A DNA stretch of 12,601 bases from an uncultured Elusimicrobia bacterium (lineage in GTDB: Bacteria; Elusimicrobiota; Endomicrobiia; Endomicrobiales; Endomicrobiaceae), in the NCBI GenBank assembly GCA_900321055.1, contig ONUQ01000097.1, forward strand, positions 1-12,601, in the 5' to 3' direction. Shown here one piece after another: positions 1 through 6,155 of the stretch. A model generated the notes under the pieces. The model did not search any database, was not told the DNA's origin, and worked only from the letters and a program-made list of their open reading frames with translations. Within the stretch, counting starts at the first letter, position 1; the number at the start of each line of letters is the position of its first letter. The translations under genes were made by a program, and so were the position numbers.

Positions 1-1353
1 TAACATTGACATAGGATCTCTTCTGATTGTACCAAGTTTTCCTCCTGCTGCCGCTGTTGTTTCCGAACCTATGATAGATGCATCAAATACACCGTTTTCC
101 CAACTTGTACTTTCATATACTAAGGGAATTGTAGAACTTCTTCTACCGCCGAAAATAATACCGGAGATAGGTACTCCTTGCGGTTCATCAAATTCTTTTG
201 CAAGTGTAGGGCAATTATATGCCGAAACCGTAAATCTTGAATTTTTATGTGCTGCTACTTCACTTGAATTTTTAGCATATTTGTTTCCGTGCCAATCAGT
301 TAAATTGTCGGGAGTTTCTTCCGTATATCCTTCCCACCAGGGAGTATTATTTTTTTCGTTAACGGCAGTATTTGTATATAGTGTCGGGAAGAACTTATTA
401 TTTTTTAATGTTTCAACCATGATAGGATTTGTATTTTTTCCTGTTCCCGGTGCTACTCCGAAAAATCCCATTTCAGGGTTCATTGCATAAAGTCTTCCGT
501 CAGGACCGACATTTATCCATGCAATATCGTCACCCAATGTCCAAACTTTATATCCTTTTAATACGGGATTAAGTAAAGCTAAATTTGTTTTTCCGCATGC
601 CGAAGGGAAAGAACCTAAGAAGTATGTTTTTTTACCTGCTGGATCTTCAACTCCGATAATAATCATGTGTTCTGCAAGCCATCCTTCTTTATATCCTAAA
701 TATGAACCTACTCTTAAAGAACAACATTTTTTGCCGAGCAAGGCATTTCCGCCATAACCGGAACCAAAACTCATAACAAGATTTTCTTGAGGAAAATGCA
801 TTATATATCTTCTTTCAGGATTAACATCACCTATTGAGTGCATACCTTTAAAGAAATTTGTAGAATTACCTATTTTGTCTATTGCTACTTTACCTGTTCT
901 TGTCATAATTCTCATACTGAGTGCAACATAAACGGAATCCGTAACTTCAACACAGCATTTTGAATAAGGAGATTTTTCGCTTCCCATAAGAAAAGGTATA
1001 ACATACATTGTTCTGCCTTTCATACAACCTTTAAAAAGAGCATTTAATTTTTCTTTTGCTTCTTTTGGATCCATCCAATTATTATTTGGACCTGCATCTT
1101 CTTTATTCGGTAAACAAATAAAAGTCAGTTGTTCCGTTCTGGCAACATCGTTTGGATTTGATCTGTGCCAATATGCTCCCGGAAACTCTTCCTGATTTAA
1201 TTTTTCTAAAATCGGATGACCGTCTATAGTCTCTTTTTCTGCAATTTCTGCCAATTTTTTTGCTTCTTCTTCAGAACCGTCCATCCAATATACTTTGTCA
1301 GGTTGCATTAAAGCAACTTGTTCATCAACCCAATTTTGTAAAGGTGTCTTCAT
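1..1353 (-). CDS. pckG: Phosphoenolpyruvate carboxykinase (GTP), C-terminus cut off by window edge
   Basis: This cytosolic enzyme interconverts oxaloacetate + GTP and phosphoenolpyruvate + GDP + CO2, linking the C4-acid pool to PEP in gluconeogenesis or, in many anaerobes, in CO2-fixing fermentation. I translated 451 codons from the ATG at 1353; the frame is still open at base 1, and the family is usually about 600 residues, so roughly 150 are missing. The kinase-1a loop reads FPSACGKTN with the reactive Cys at 253 and Lys at 255. The kinase-2 motif is LGDDIAWI (Asp275, Asp276). FGGRR and PLVYEST..W..GVFD, followed by GSETTAAA and RRDPMSM, are typical of the GTP class and unlike the ATP class (pckA). 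AGGAG at 1367-1371 lies about 13 bases before the ATG, a slightly long spacing. It follows ndk in the same direction with a 190-base gap, so it may have its own promoter. Confidence 0.95.
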   Translation of the reverse strand, partial: MKTPLQNWVDEQVALMQPDKVYWMDGSEEEAKKLAEIAEKETIDGHPILEKLNQEEFPGAYWHRSNPNDVARTEQLTFICLPNKEDAGPNNNWMDPKEAKEKLNALFKGCMKGRTMYVIPFLMGSEKSPYSKCCVEVTDSVYVALSMRIMTRTGKVAIDKIGNSTNFFKGMHSIGDVNPERRYIMHFPQENLVMSFGSGYGGNALLGKKCCSLRVGSYLGYKEGWLAEHMIIIGVEDPAGKKTYFLGSFPSACGKTNLALLNPVLKGYKVWTLGDDIAWINVGPDGRLYAMNPEMGFFGVAPGTGKNTNPIMVETLKNNKFFPTLYTNTAVNEKNNTPWWEGYTEETPDNLTDWHGNKYAKNSSEVAAHKNSRFTVSAYNCPTLAKEFDEPQGVPISGIIFGGRRSSTIPLVYESTSWENGVFDASIIGSETTAAAGGKLGTIRRDPMSML

Positions 1354-1543
1354 TTTCTTTCTTTTTCTCCTGTTAAAAAATACTTTATACCTTATTTAAG
1401 TTTATATTTTATTTAAGTTCGCAAGATTTTAAGATTAGATTACAGAAAATTAAACCGTAAAATTTATTTTACAAGTTTTATCGGTTTTTAATTTTCCTGT
1501 TATTCTATTCTTTAACTCCTCCGATAATTTATTCTTTACGGCA
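1354..1543 (-). other. Spacer between ndk and pckG with direct repeat and imperfect hairpin
   Basis: This 190-base AT-rich gap holds no gene. It contains an 11-bp direct repeat, TTATTTAAGTT on the plus strand at 1392-1402 and 1409-1419 (period 17), close upstream of the pckG start. It also has an imperfect inverted repeat whose arms are 1445-1457 and 1482-1496 with a two-base bulge and a small nested stem inside the loop. The hairpin is not followed by a T-run in either direction, so it is not a convincing intrinsic terminator. TATAAA-like hexamers occur on the minus strand but none has a good -35 partner. Confidence 0.3.
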
Positions 1544-2055
1544 TTAAGCCCAAACTTTTTTATCTTCCGTAACTTTTTCTGTTTTTGTAGGATAAATATC
1601 TTCCGTCAATTCACTTGGATTAAACCAAAGTTGAATTTCTCTCTTTGCATCATTTATGTCTGAAGAACAATGAACAACATTTTCCATAGTTCCTTCTTTA
1701 GAAATTCTTCCGTAAGCACCTCTGATAGTAGTAGGGTTTGCTTTTTCGGGATCCGTAGCACCAACAATTTCTCTTAATTGAGCTATTGCATTTTCTCCTT
1801 TATAAACAAAAGCAAAAACTCTGTCATAAGGAGCTCCGCCAAAAGTTTTACCTTGAATATAATCAATAACATCTTCAAAAAAAGGTTTGTCTTTTAAATG
1901 TTGATAATGCTTGCCGGCAAGCTCTCTTGAAACTTTAACAACTTTTGAACCGATAATATGAAAACCGGCTTGAGAAAGTTTTGTTAAAACATTGCCTGTT
2001 AAAGATTTTTTTACTCCATCCGGCTTTATCAGTATTAAAGCATACTCTATTGCCA
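1544..2055 (-). CDS. ndk: Nucleoside diphosphate kinase
   Basis: This enzyme transfers the gamma phosphate of ATP to NDPs through a phosphohistidine and so balances cytosolic nucleotide pools; here it could also feed GTP to the neighbouring GTP-type PEP carboxykinase (inference). I place the start at the ATG at 2055 (170 residues), because GGAG at 2063-2066 lies seven bases before it. The ATG at 2068 has no ribosome binding site and its codons contain this GGAG. Family signatures: KPDG at 11-14, Tyr51, PTTIRGAYG at 108-116, and the catalytic His129 in NVVHCSSD. Asn126 and Glu140 fall at the expected offsets. The usual HGSD has become HCSS, a mild departure. The protein is about 25-30 residues longer than common bacterial NDKs, with an extended hydrophilic C-terminus after about residue 146, as in some archaeal-like forms. 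Confidence 0.93.
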
Positions 2056-2096
2056 TTTTGTTCTCCATAAATTTTATTTTTTAAATACAAAACAAA

Positions 2097-2125
2097 AGAT
2101 TGTAGCAAACCGATTGCTACAATCT
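2097..2125 (-). terminator. Perfect 12-bp hairpin with T-rich tail (terminator or ndk leader attenuator)
   Basis: The arms 2097-2108 and 2114-2125 are perfectly complementary (AGATTGTAGCAA and its complement) around a five-base loop. On the minus strand the hairpin is followed by TTTGTTTTGTATTTAA, the form of a rho-independent terminator. On the plus strand no T-run follows. It lies 177 bases after the DUF2779 stop and only 41 bases before the ndk start. It may end the upstream nuclease operon, or act within the ndk leader if transcription starts at the promoter at 2155-2183. Confidence 0.75.
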
Positions 2126-2154
2126 ATAGAATCTATATCAATAACAATCACTAT

Positions 2155-2183
2155 ATTATAAAAAAAAATAAATGTTTTTTCAA
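2155..2183 (-). promoter_or_regulatory. Candidate sigma-70-type promoter for ndk
   Basis: Read on the minus strand, TTGAAA (2183-2178) is followed after exactly 17 bases by TATAAT (2160-2155). Predicted transcription would begin near 2148, giving a leader of about 90 bases that contains the hairpin at 2097-2125. Chance matches are common in such AT-rich DNA, but the exact spacing and the position between two genes support it. Confidence 0.5.
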
Positions 2184-2301
2184 CAATAAATCGGTATATG
2201 ATAATTGACCGAAAAGATAAGGTTTTTAAGGGTGAAATGTGTTTGTTTTTTTTAAGTAAAAATCTGAAAATATCGGAAATTCATAAAAATTTTATATTGA
2301 G

Positions 2302-3762
2302 CTATAAATTATCGGTTTTATTTGCCACATCATATAAAAATTTATGCATTTTTACTAAGGCAAGTGTATCCTGTTCGCAATATTTCAAGAGATTTTGTTT
2401 TGTTTCTTTAATTTTTTCTTCACTATACAGCCCCATAGCCATATAAGCAAATGCGGATAATGCAACTCCGCCTTCACCGATTTCAAGTTCGTTATAGTTC
2501 ATCTGCGGTATCATTACAGGTAAAACCTTTTTTATTGATGTTCTGCCATGAAACCTTTTGTCGTAATAATTTAATCTTAATATCTCTTCAAAATCTACAA
2601 TTCTGTCAGTTATGGCTTTAAGTTGCTCCGTAAATTCCGGACATATAGGTATCAACTTCTCTATTATCTGTTTTTCAAAAGATGAGTATGTGATAATGCT
2701 ACCCGCAGTTCCCAAAACTTCAATGAGTTTTTTAGCAATTATTTTTCTACAATCTTGAGTGTGGTCGGCAATATATTCAAAATGGTCTGTAATATTGTCT
2801 GCTTTATCACATTTATGTATAGAATATTGTGTTAATATTTGTGAGTGAGGGGCAATGTTGTTGTATAAAGGGTATATCGTCATTACGGATTCAAAATCTA
2901 AATAGTATGCAGGAAATATAATTTTTGCCAATTCGCTTTTTAGGTTTGGACTAACAAATATTTTATCGTTAACGACACAATCTTTTACAACTTTTTGCAT
3001 TTGTGTCAATTCCGTATCTTCCGGAACATCTTTTACTTCATAAATTTTATTTTCTGCCAATTTTTCAAAAATAAGTTGTGAAAGTCTGGGTAAATCAAAT
3101 ATGTGATATTCTATATCTTTACCGGTACATTCTTTAAACAAAGCACAATTCTTGCAGGATATTTTTAATTTTTTTTCTTCAGGATTTTCTGCCAATAAAA
3201 TTTCTTTTGAATGACCTGTTTTGTCAGAGTATTCTTCCGCAAGGGTAAAAACATCAAAACTACAATCAACTTTTGTAAACAATTCATCAATTGCTTTTCC
3301 TAATCTGAAATCTTTTGATAATAAATACAGTGTAGCTTTTGATATTGAGGGGATTGTTTTTGTGGCTATCAAACTGACATAAGCTATATCCGATATATAT
3401 TTATGTTTCCATTTGTTGCCTGATTTTACTTCAATTATTTCCCAAGAACCTGTTTCTGTTCTGGATAAAATATCCGCTTTTGCAATAAAATCATCATATT
3501 TAAAAACCGGCTCAAAGATTGTTTTTGTATTTTTATCATTGATTAAATCTTTTGTCTGTTGTAATGCTTCTTCTAATTTTCCGCAAACCTGAACTCCGTC
3601 TTTAAACAACATTTTTGCCATGTTGTGAATGTTTTTTGCTTCCATCACTAAAAAATCATCGCTTAAAGAAGAATCTTTAGGAACAAGTCCTCTATATAAA
3701 TGCCATGCATATACCGGACATTCTAATGTTTTTATAAAAAGAGTTTTATTTATAGATTTCAT
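2302..3762 (-). CDS. DUF2779 protein: Cas4-like PD-(D/E)XK region fused to DnaQ-like exonuclease region
   Basis: A predicted nuclease of 486 residues whose cellular job is not known. The N-terminal half looks like a RecB/Cas4-type nuclease: Cys15 (LECP) plus Cys203, Cys206 and Cys212 form a plausible 4Fe-4S ligand set, and Asp97 followed by E111-V-K113 gives the D...ExK catalytic core. The C-terminal half carries DnaQ/DEDD-like signs: YYLDFES with Asp289 and Glu291, TYSSFEK near 358-364, and YCEQDT with Asp465. The stretch from YYLDFE to YCEQDT, including SIKKVLP near 409-415, is characteristic of the DUF2779 family. It begins 17 bases after the PHP gene stop, so it is likely cotranscribed. 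I see no good ribosome binding site before the ATG; a small inverted repeat (3776-3791) lies there instead. The ATG is supported because Cys15 follows closely. There are no CRISPR arrays or cas genes nearby, so a CRISPR role is not implied. Confidence 0.85.
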   Translation of the reverse strand: MKSINKTLFIKTLECPVYAWHLYRGLVPKDSSLSDDFLVMEAKNIHNMAKMLFKDGVQVCGKLEEALQQTKDLINDKNTKTIFEPVFKYDDFIAKADILSRTETGSWEIIEVKSGNKWKHKYISDIAYVSLIATKTIPSISKATLYLLSKDFRLGKAIDELFTKVDCSFDVFTLAEEYSDKTGHSKEILLAENPEEKKLKISCKNCALFKECTGKDIEYHIFDLPRLSQLIFEKLAENKIYEVKDVPEDTELTQMQKVVKDCVVNDKIFVSPNLKSELAKIIFPAYYLDFESVMTIYPLYNNIAPHSQILTQYSIHKCDKADNITDHFEYIADHTQDCRKIIAKKLIEVLGTAGSIITYSSFEKQIIEKLIPICPEFTEQLKAITDRIVDFEEILRLNYYDKRFHGRTSIKKVLPVMIPQMNYNELEIGEGGVALSAFAYMAMGLYSEEKIKETKQNLLKYCEQDTLALVKMHKFLYDVANKTDNL

Positions 3763-3779
3763 AATTGTAAGAATAACAC

Positions 3780-4655
3780 TTATAAAAGTGTATTATTTTT
3801 TTCGTCTAATTGCCTTTTCTTTTCTTCCAAAGCTTCAACTACGGAATACGGAACTTTTATTTTTCCCATTAAAGGGGAATCGTTACCATAAGCACCATGA
3901 CAATCAGAACCGCCCGTAGCAACCAAATTCAATTCTTCTGCTATTGATAAGAATTTTTTTATAATATGAGGGGGATGACTTTTATGCCATGCCTCTATTC
4001 CCATAAGACCATCATTGATAAGAGCTTTAAAAATATTTTTATTGCTGTAATGACCGTAATAAGGATGTGCCAAAACAGGAATACCGCCTGCTTTAATTAT
4101 AAGAGAAATAGCATCTTTAGGCTCTATATAATGTTTTGGAACATAAGCAGGTTTATCCGGTCCTAAATATAATCTGAATGCATCGGAAATAGATGAAACA
4201 TATCCTTTTTCTAACATTGCTTTTGCAAAATGAAGCCTTCCTATGTTTTTATCTCCAATATCTTCAATTAATCCCTGAGAATCAAGATTTATATTTAAAT
4301 TTTTTAATTTTGCATAAATATCTCTGGCTCTTTGCAATCTGACTTTCTTAAATATTGCCAACGAATCATTAAATGATTTAGACTTATGGTTAACATAATA
4401 TCCGAGTATGTGCATTTCTGTTCTTGTAATATTGTCTAACTCTGCGGATAATTCTATACCGGAAATTACCTCAACACCGTACTGTTTGCCCGCTTCAATT
4501 GCTTCTTCAACACCATTTACGGTATCATGATCCGTAATGCTTATTGCAGAAAGCCCTATCTGTGAAGCATACTCTACCGCCTGCTTTGGAGTAAAAACTC
4601 CGTCCGAATAACTTGTATGAATATGTAAATCAACAAGAAAATCTTTTTGAAACAC
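3780..4655 (-). CDS. PHP-domain metal-dependent phosphoesterase (TrpH/YciV family)
   Basis: The protein (291 residues, full family length) belongs to the PHP superfamily. Relatives include the YciV/RNase AM 5'-3' exoribonuclease and 3',5'-nucleoside bisphosphate phosphatases; the sequence cannot tell which substrate is used. The metal-site motifs are all present: DLHIHTSYSDG (His11, His13, Asp18), TDHDT (42-44), GIELS (Glu68), MHILGY (His82), GRLHFAKAML (Arg140, His142), LAHPYYG (His197) and GSDCHG (Asp251, His253). The YLGPDKPAYVP stretch is typical of this subfamily. The start is GTG at 4655-4653, sharing one base with the TAG stop of the upstream PhoH gene (TAGTG). GGAG lies about eight bases before it, and the coding overlap suggests translational coupling. 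No signal peptide, so cytosolic. Confidence 0.93.
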   Translation of the reverse strand: MFQKDFLVDLHIHTSYSDGVFTPKQAVEYASQIGLSAISITDHDTVNGVEEAIEAGKQYGVEVISGIELSAELDNITRTEMHILGYYVNHKSKSFNDSLAIFKKVRLQRARDIYAKLKNLNINLDSQGLIEDIGDKNIGRLHFAKAMLEKGYVSSISDAFRLYLGPDKPAYVPKHYIEPKDAISLIIKAGGIPVLAHPYYGHYSNKNIFKALINDGLMGIEAWHKSHPPHIIKKFLSIAEELNLVATGGSDCHGAYGNDSPLMGKIKVPYSVVEALEEKKRQLDEKNNTLL

Positions 4656-5965
4656 TATAACAACTCCGATGACAATGCAGCAAGAACACTTCTTTCGCTT
4701 TTGGAAAACATCAGGTGTCCAAAAACAGATTGCCCTTTGAATCTTTCTACCAAATAAGTTAATCCGTTTGATGATGCATCCAAATACGGACTATCTATTT
4801 GATAAGGATCCCCCGTTAAAATTATTTTTGTACCATTTCCTGCTCTTGAAATAATAGTTTTTATTTCGTGAGGGGTTAAATTTTGTGCATCGTCTATAAT
4901 AATATATTGTTTGGGCAAGGATCTTCCTCTTATATATGTAAGGGAATCTACTTCCACTTGTCCCGATTCAAACAAATAATTAATCTTTTCTTCAACTCTT
5001 GAATCTTCATGTCCTTTATCCATAAGGAACTCAAAGTTATCATTTATTGCACCCATCCAAGAAGAAAGTTTTTCTTCTTTTGTTCCGGGTAAAAAGCCGA
5101 TATCTTTACCCATAGGAATGATTGGTCTTGCAATATACAATCTTCTAAATTGTCGTTCCTCTACGGTTTTTTGTAAACCTGCCGCAAGTGCCAGTAATGT
5201 TTTACCTGCACCGGGAAGACCTATAAGTGTAACTAAAGAAATCTCGTTACATAACAAAAGTTCAAAAGCAAATCTTTGTTCAATGTTTAACGGTTTTAAT
5301 CCCCATGGTTGAGAATTGATATGAAACAAGGGTTGTATTGCCTTTAATTCGGGAGAATATTTTCCCAAAGCACTTTTTGACGAACCGGTTTCATCTTTTA
5401 AAAATGCAAACTCATTTGCATAAAAACTTATGCCTTTTGGAACTTCAATTTTTCCGTTTTTATAAAATTTGTCTATTTTGTCGGGAGAAACTTTTAATTC
5501 TTTCCAACCTCTGTAAATTTCATCTATCTTAACTTTAGACTTTTCGTAATCCTGAGTTGTAATATCTAATATTTCCGCTTTAATTCTTAAATTAATATCT
5601 TTTGTAATAAATAATACATTTTCACCTTTTCGTTTAAGATATAGAGCTGTAGATAGTATCTGATGATCGGATTTGGCGAGAGAAAATTCTTTGGGAAAAT
5701 CTACATCATGAAACATCTCTATAACAAGTGTTCCTCCGTTTTTTAAGGGAACCCCTTGCGATAATTTTCCTTTTGCTCTTAAAGCATCCAGTCTTCTGGA
5801 TATAAGCCTTGCACCTCTTCCTCTTTCGTCATTAAGTTTTTTAAAAGAGTCCAATTCTTCAATTACCGTTAAAGGAATAACAACTTTATTATCCGTAAAA
5901 GCAAATATTGAGTCAGGGTCATGCAACAAAACATTTGTATCTAATACAAAAGACTTTATAGTCAT
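4655..5965 (-). CDS. PIN-PhoH fusion ATPase (PhoH2/YlaK type)
   Basis: This 436-residue protein joins an N-terminal PIN ribonuclease domain (about 1-145) to a C-terminal PhoH ATPase domain (about 220-430). PIN acidic residues are Asp9 (LDTNVLL), Glu36/Glu37 (VIEELD), Asp100 (KSDHQIL) and Asp123 (TKDINLR). The PhoH part has Walker A GLPGAGKT (249-256), Walker B YIIIDDAQN (Asp358, Asp359) and the ILTGDPYQID sensor stretch. Related PIN-PhoH proteins have been shown to unwind and cleave RNA, so an RNA quality-control role is likely but inferred. All catalytic residues are present. The ATG at 5965 follows a G-rich ribosome binding site (AAGGGGGAAA). It is the first gene of a three-gene minus-strand operon with the PHP and DUF2779 genes. 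Confidence 0.93.
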   Translation of the reverse strand: MTIKSFVLDTNVLLHDPDSIFAFTDNKVVIPLTVIEELDSFKKLNDERGRGARLISRRLDALRAKGKLSQGVPLKNGGTLVIEMFHDVDFPKEFSLAKSDHQILSTALYLKRKGENVLFITKDINLRIKAEILDITTQDYEKSKVKIDEIYRGWKELKVSPDKIDKFYKNGKIEVPKGISFYANEFAFLKDETGSSKSALGKYSPELKAIQPLFHINSQPWGLKPLNIEQRFAFELLLCNEISLVTLIGLPGAGKTLLALAAGLQKTVEERQFRRLYIARPIIPMGKDIGFLPGTKEEKLSSWMGAINDNFEFLMDKGHEDSRVEEKINYLFESGQVEVDSLTYIRGRSLPKQYIIIDDAQNLTPHEIKTIISRAGNGTKIILTGDPYQIDSPYLDASSNGLTYLVERFKGQSVFGHLMFSKSERSVLAALSSELL

Positions 5966-6008
5966 ATTTTCCCCCTTATCCTTATTTTAAAATTTAAACT
6001 CTATATAT

Positions 6009-6037
6009 ATTATAATCCATTTATATTTAAAATACAA
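6009..6037 (-). promoter_or_regulatory. Candidate promoter for the phoH-PHP-DUF2779 operon
   Basis: On the minus strand TTGTAT (6037-6032) and TATAAT (6014-6009) are separated by exactly 17 bases and sit about 45 bases upstream of the PhoH ATG. The -35 box is only a partial match. It overlaps the 14-bp palindrome at 6033-6046. Confidence 0.45.
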
Positions 6038-6046
6038 TATATTGTA
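6033..6046. promoter_or_regulatory. Perfect 14-bp palindrome in the divergent promoter region
   Basis: TACAATATATTGTA is a perfect palindrome. It covers the -35 box of the leftward promoter and lies 17 bases upstream of the rightward TTGACA. That is where a dimeric regulator would affect both directions. In AT-rich DNA some palindromes arise by chance. Confidence 0.35.
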
Positions 6047-6063
6047 CCTAATATATGTATGTA

Positions 6064-6092
6064 TTGACAAATCTGATAGAATTAATTAGAAT
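6064..6092 (+). promoter_or_regulatory. Sigma-70-type promoter for the pil operon
   Basis: A consensus -35 TTGACA (6064-6069) and a -10 TAGAAT (6087-6092) are separated by exactly 17 bases. Transcription would begin near 6099 and give a leader of about 57 bases before the pilB GTG. No sigma-54 type GG/GC pair is seen, so this cluster looks housekeeping-driven. Confidence 0.7.
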
Positions 6093-6119
6093 TGTAAGTA
6101 TCTTAAAGTATTGAATTAA

Positions 6120-6137
6120 ACACTAAATATTGAGTGT
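6120..6137 (+). promoter_or_regulatory. Imperfect 18-bp palindrome in the pilB leader
   Basis: ACACTAAATATTGAGTGT differs from its own reverse complement at only one symmetric pair of positions. It ends five bases before the GGGAG ribosome binding site of pilB. It could be a protein binding site or a weak leader hairpin. Confidence 0.3.
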
Positions 6138-6155
6138 GGTAAGGGAGATTTAAAG

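Noticed and set aside
71..490. Plus-strand open frame of 139 codons
   Set aside because: It lies antisense within the PEP carboxykinase gene, whose minus-strand frame carries all family motifs; the plus-strand product has no recognisable feature.
1445..1496. Imperfect hairpin after ndk, considered as its terminator
   Set aside because: The arms are mostly A/T with a bulge, the loop is long and there is no T-run on the minus-strand downstream side.
2056..2068. Upstream ATG as the ndk start
   Set aside because: No ribosome binding site precedes it, and its codons contain the GGAG that serves the ATG at 2055, where the family normally begins.
3776..3791. Inverted repeat ACACTT-ATAA-AAGTGT followed by a T-rich run on the plus strand, considered as a terminator
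   Set aside because: The stem is only six base pairs and no plus-strand gene precedes it; on the minus strand no T-run follows.
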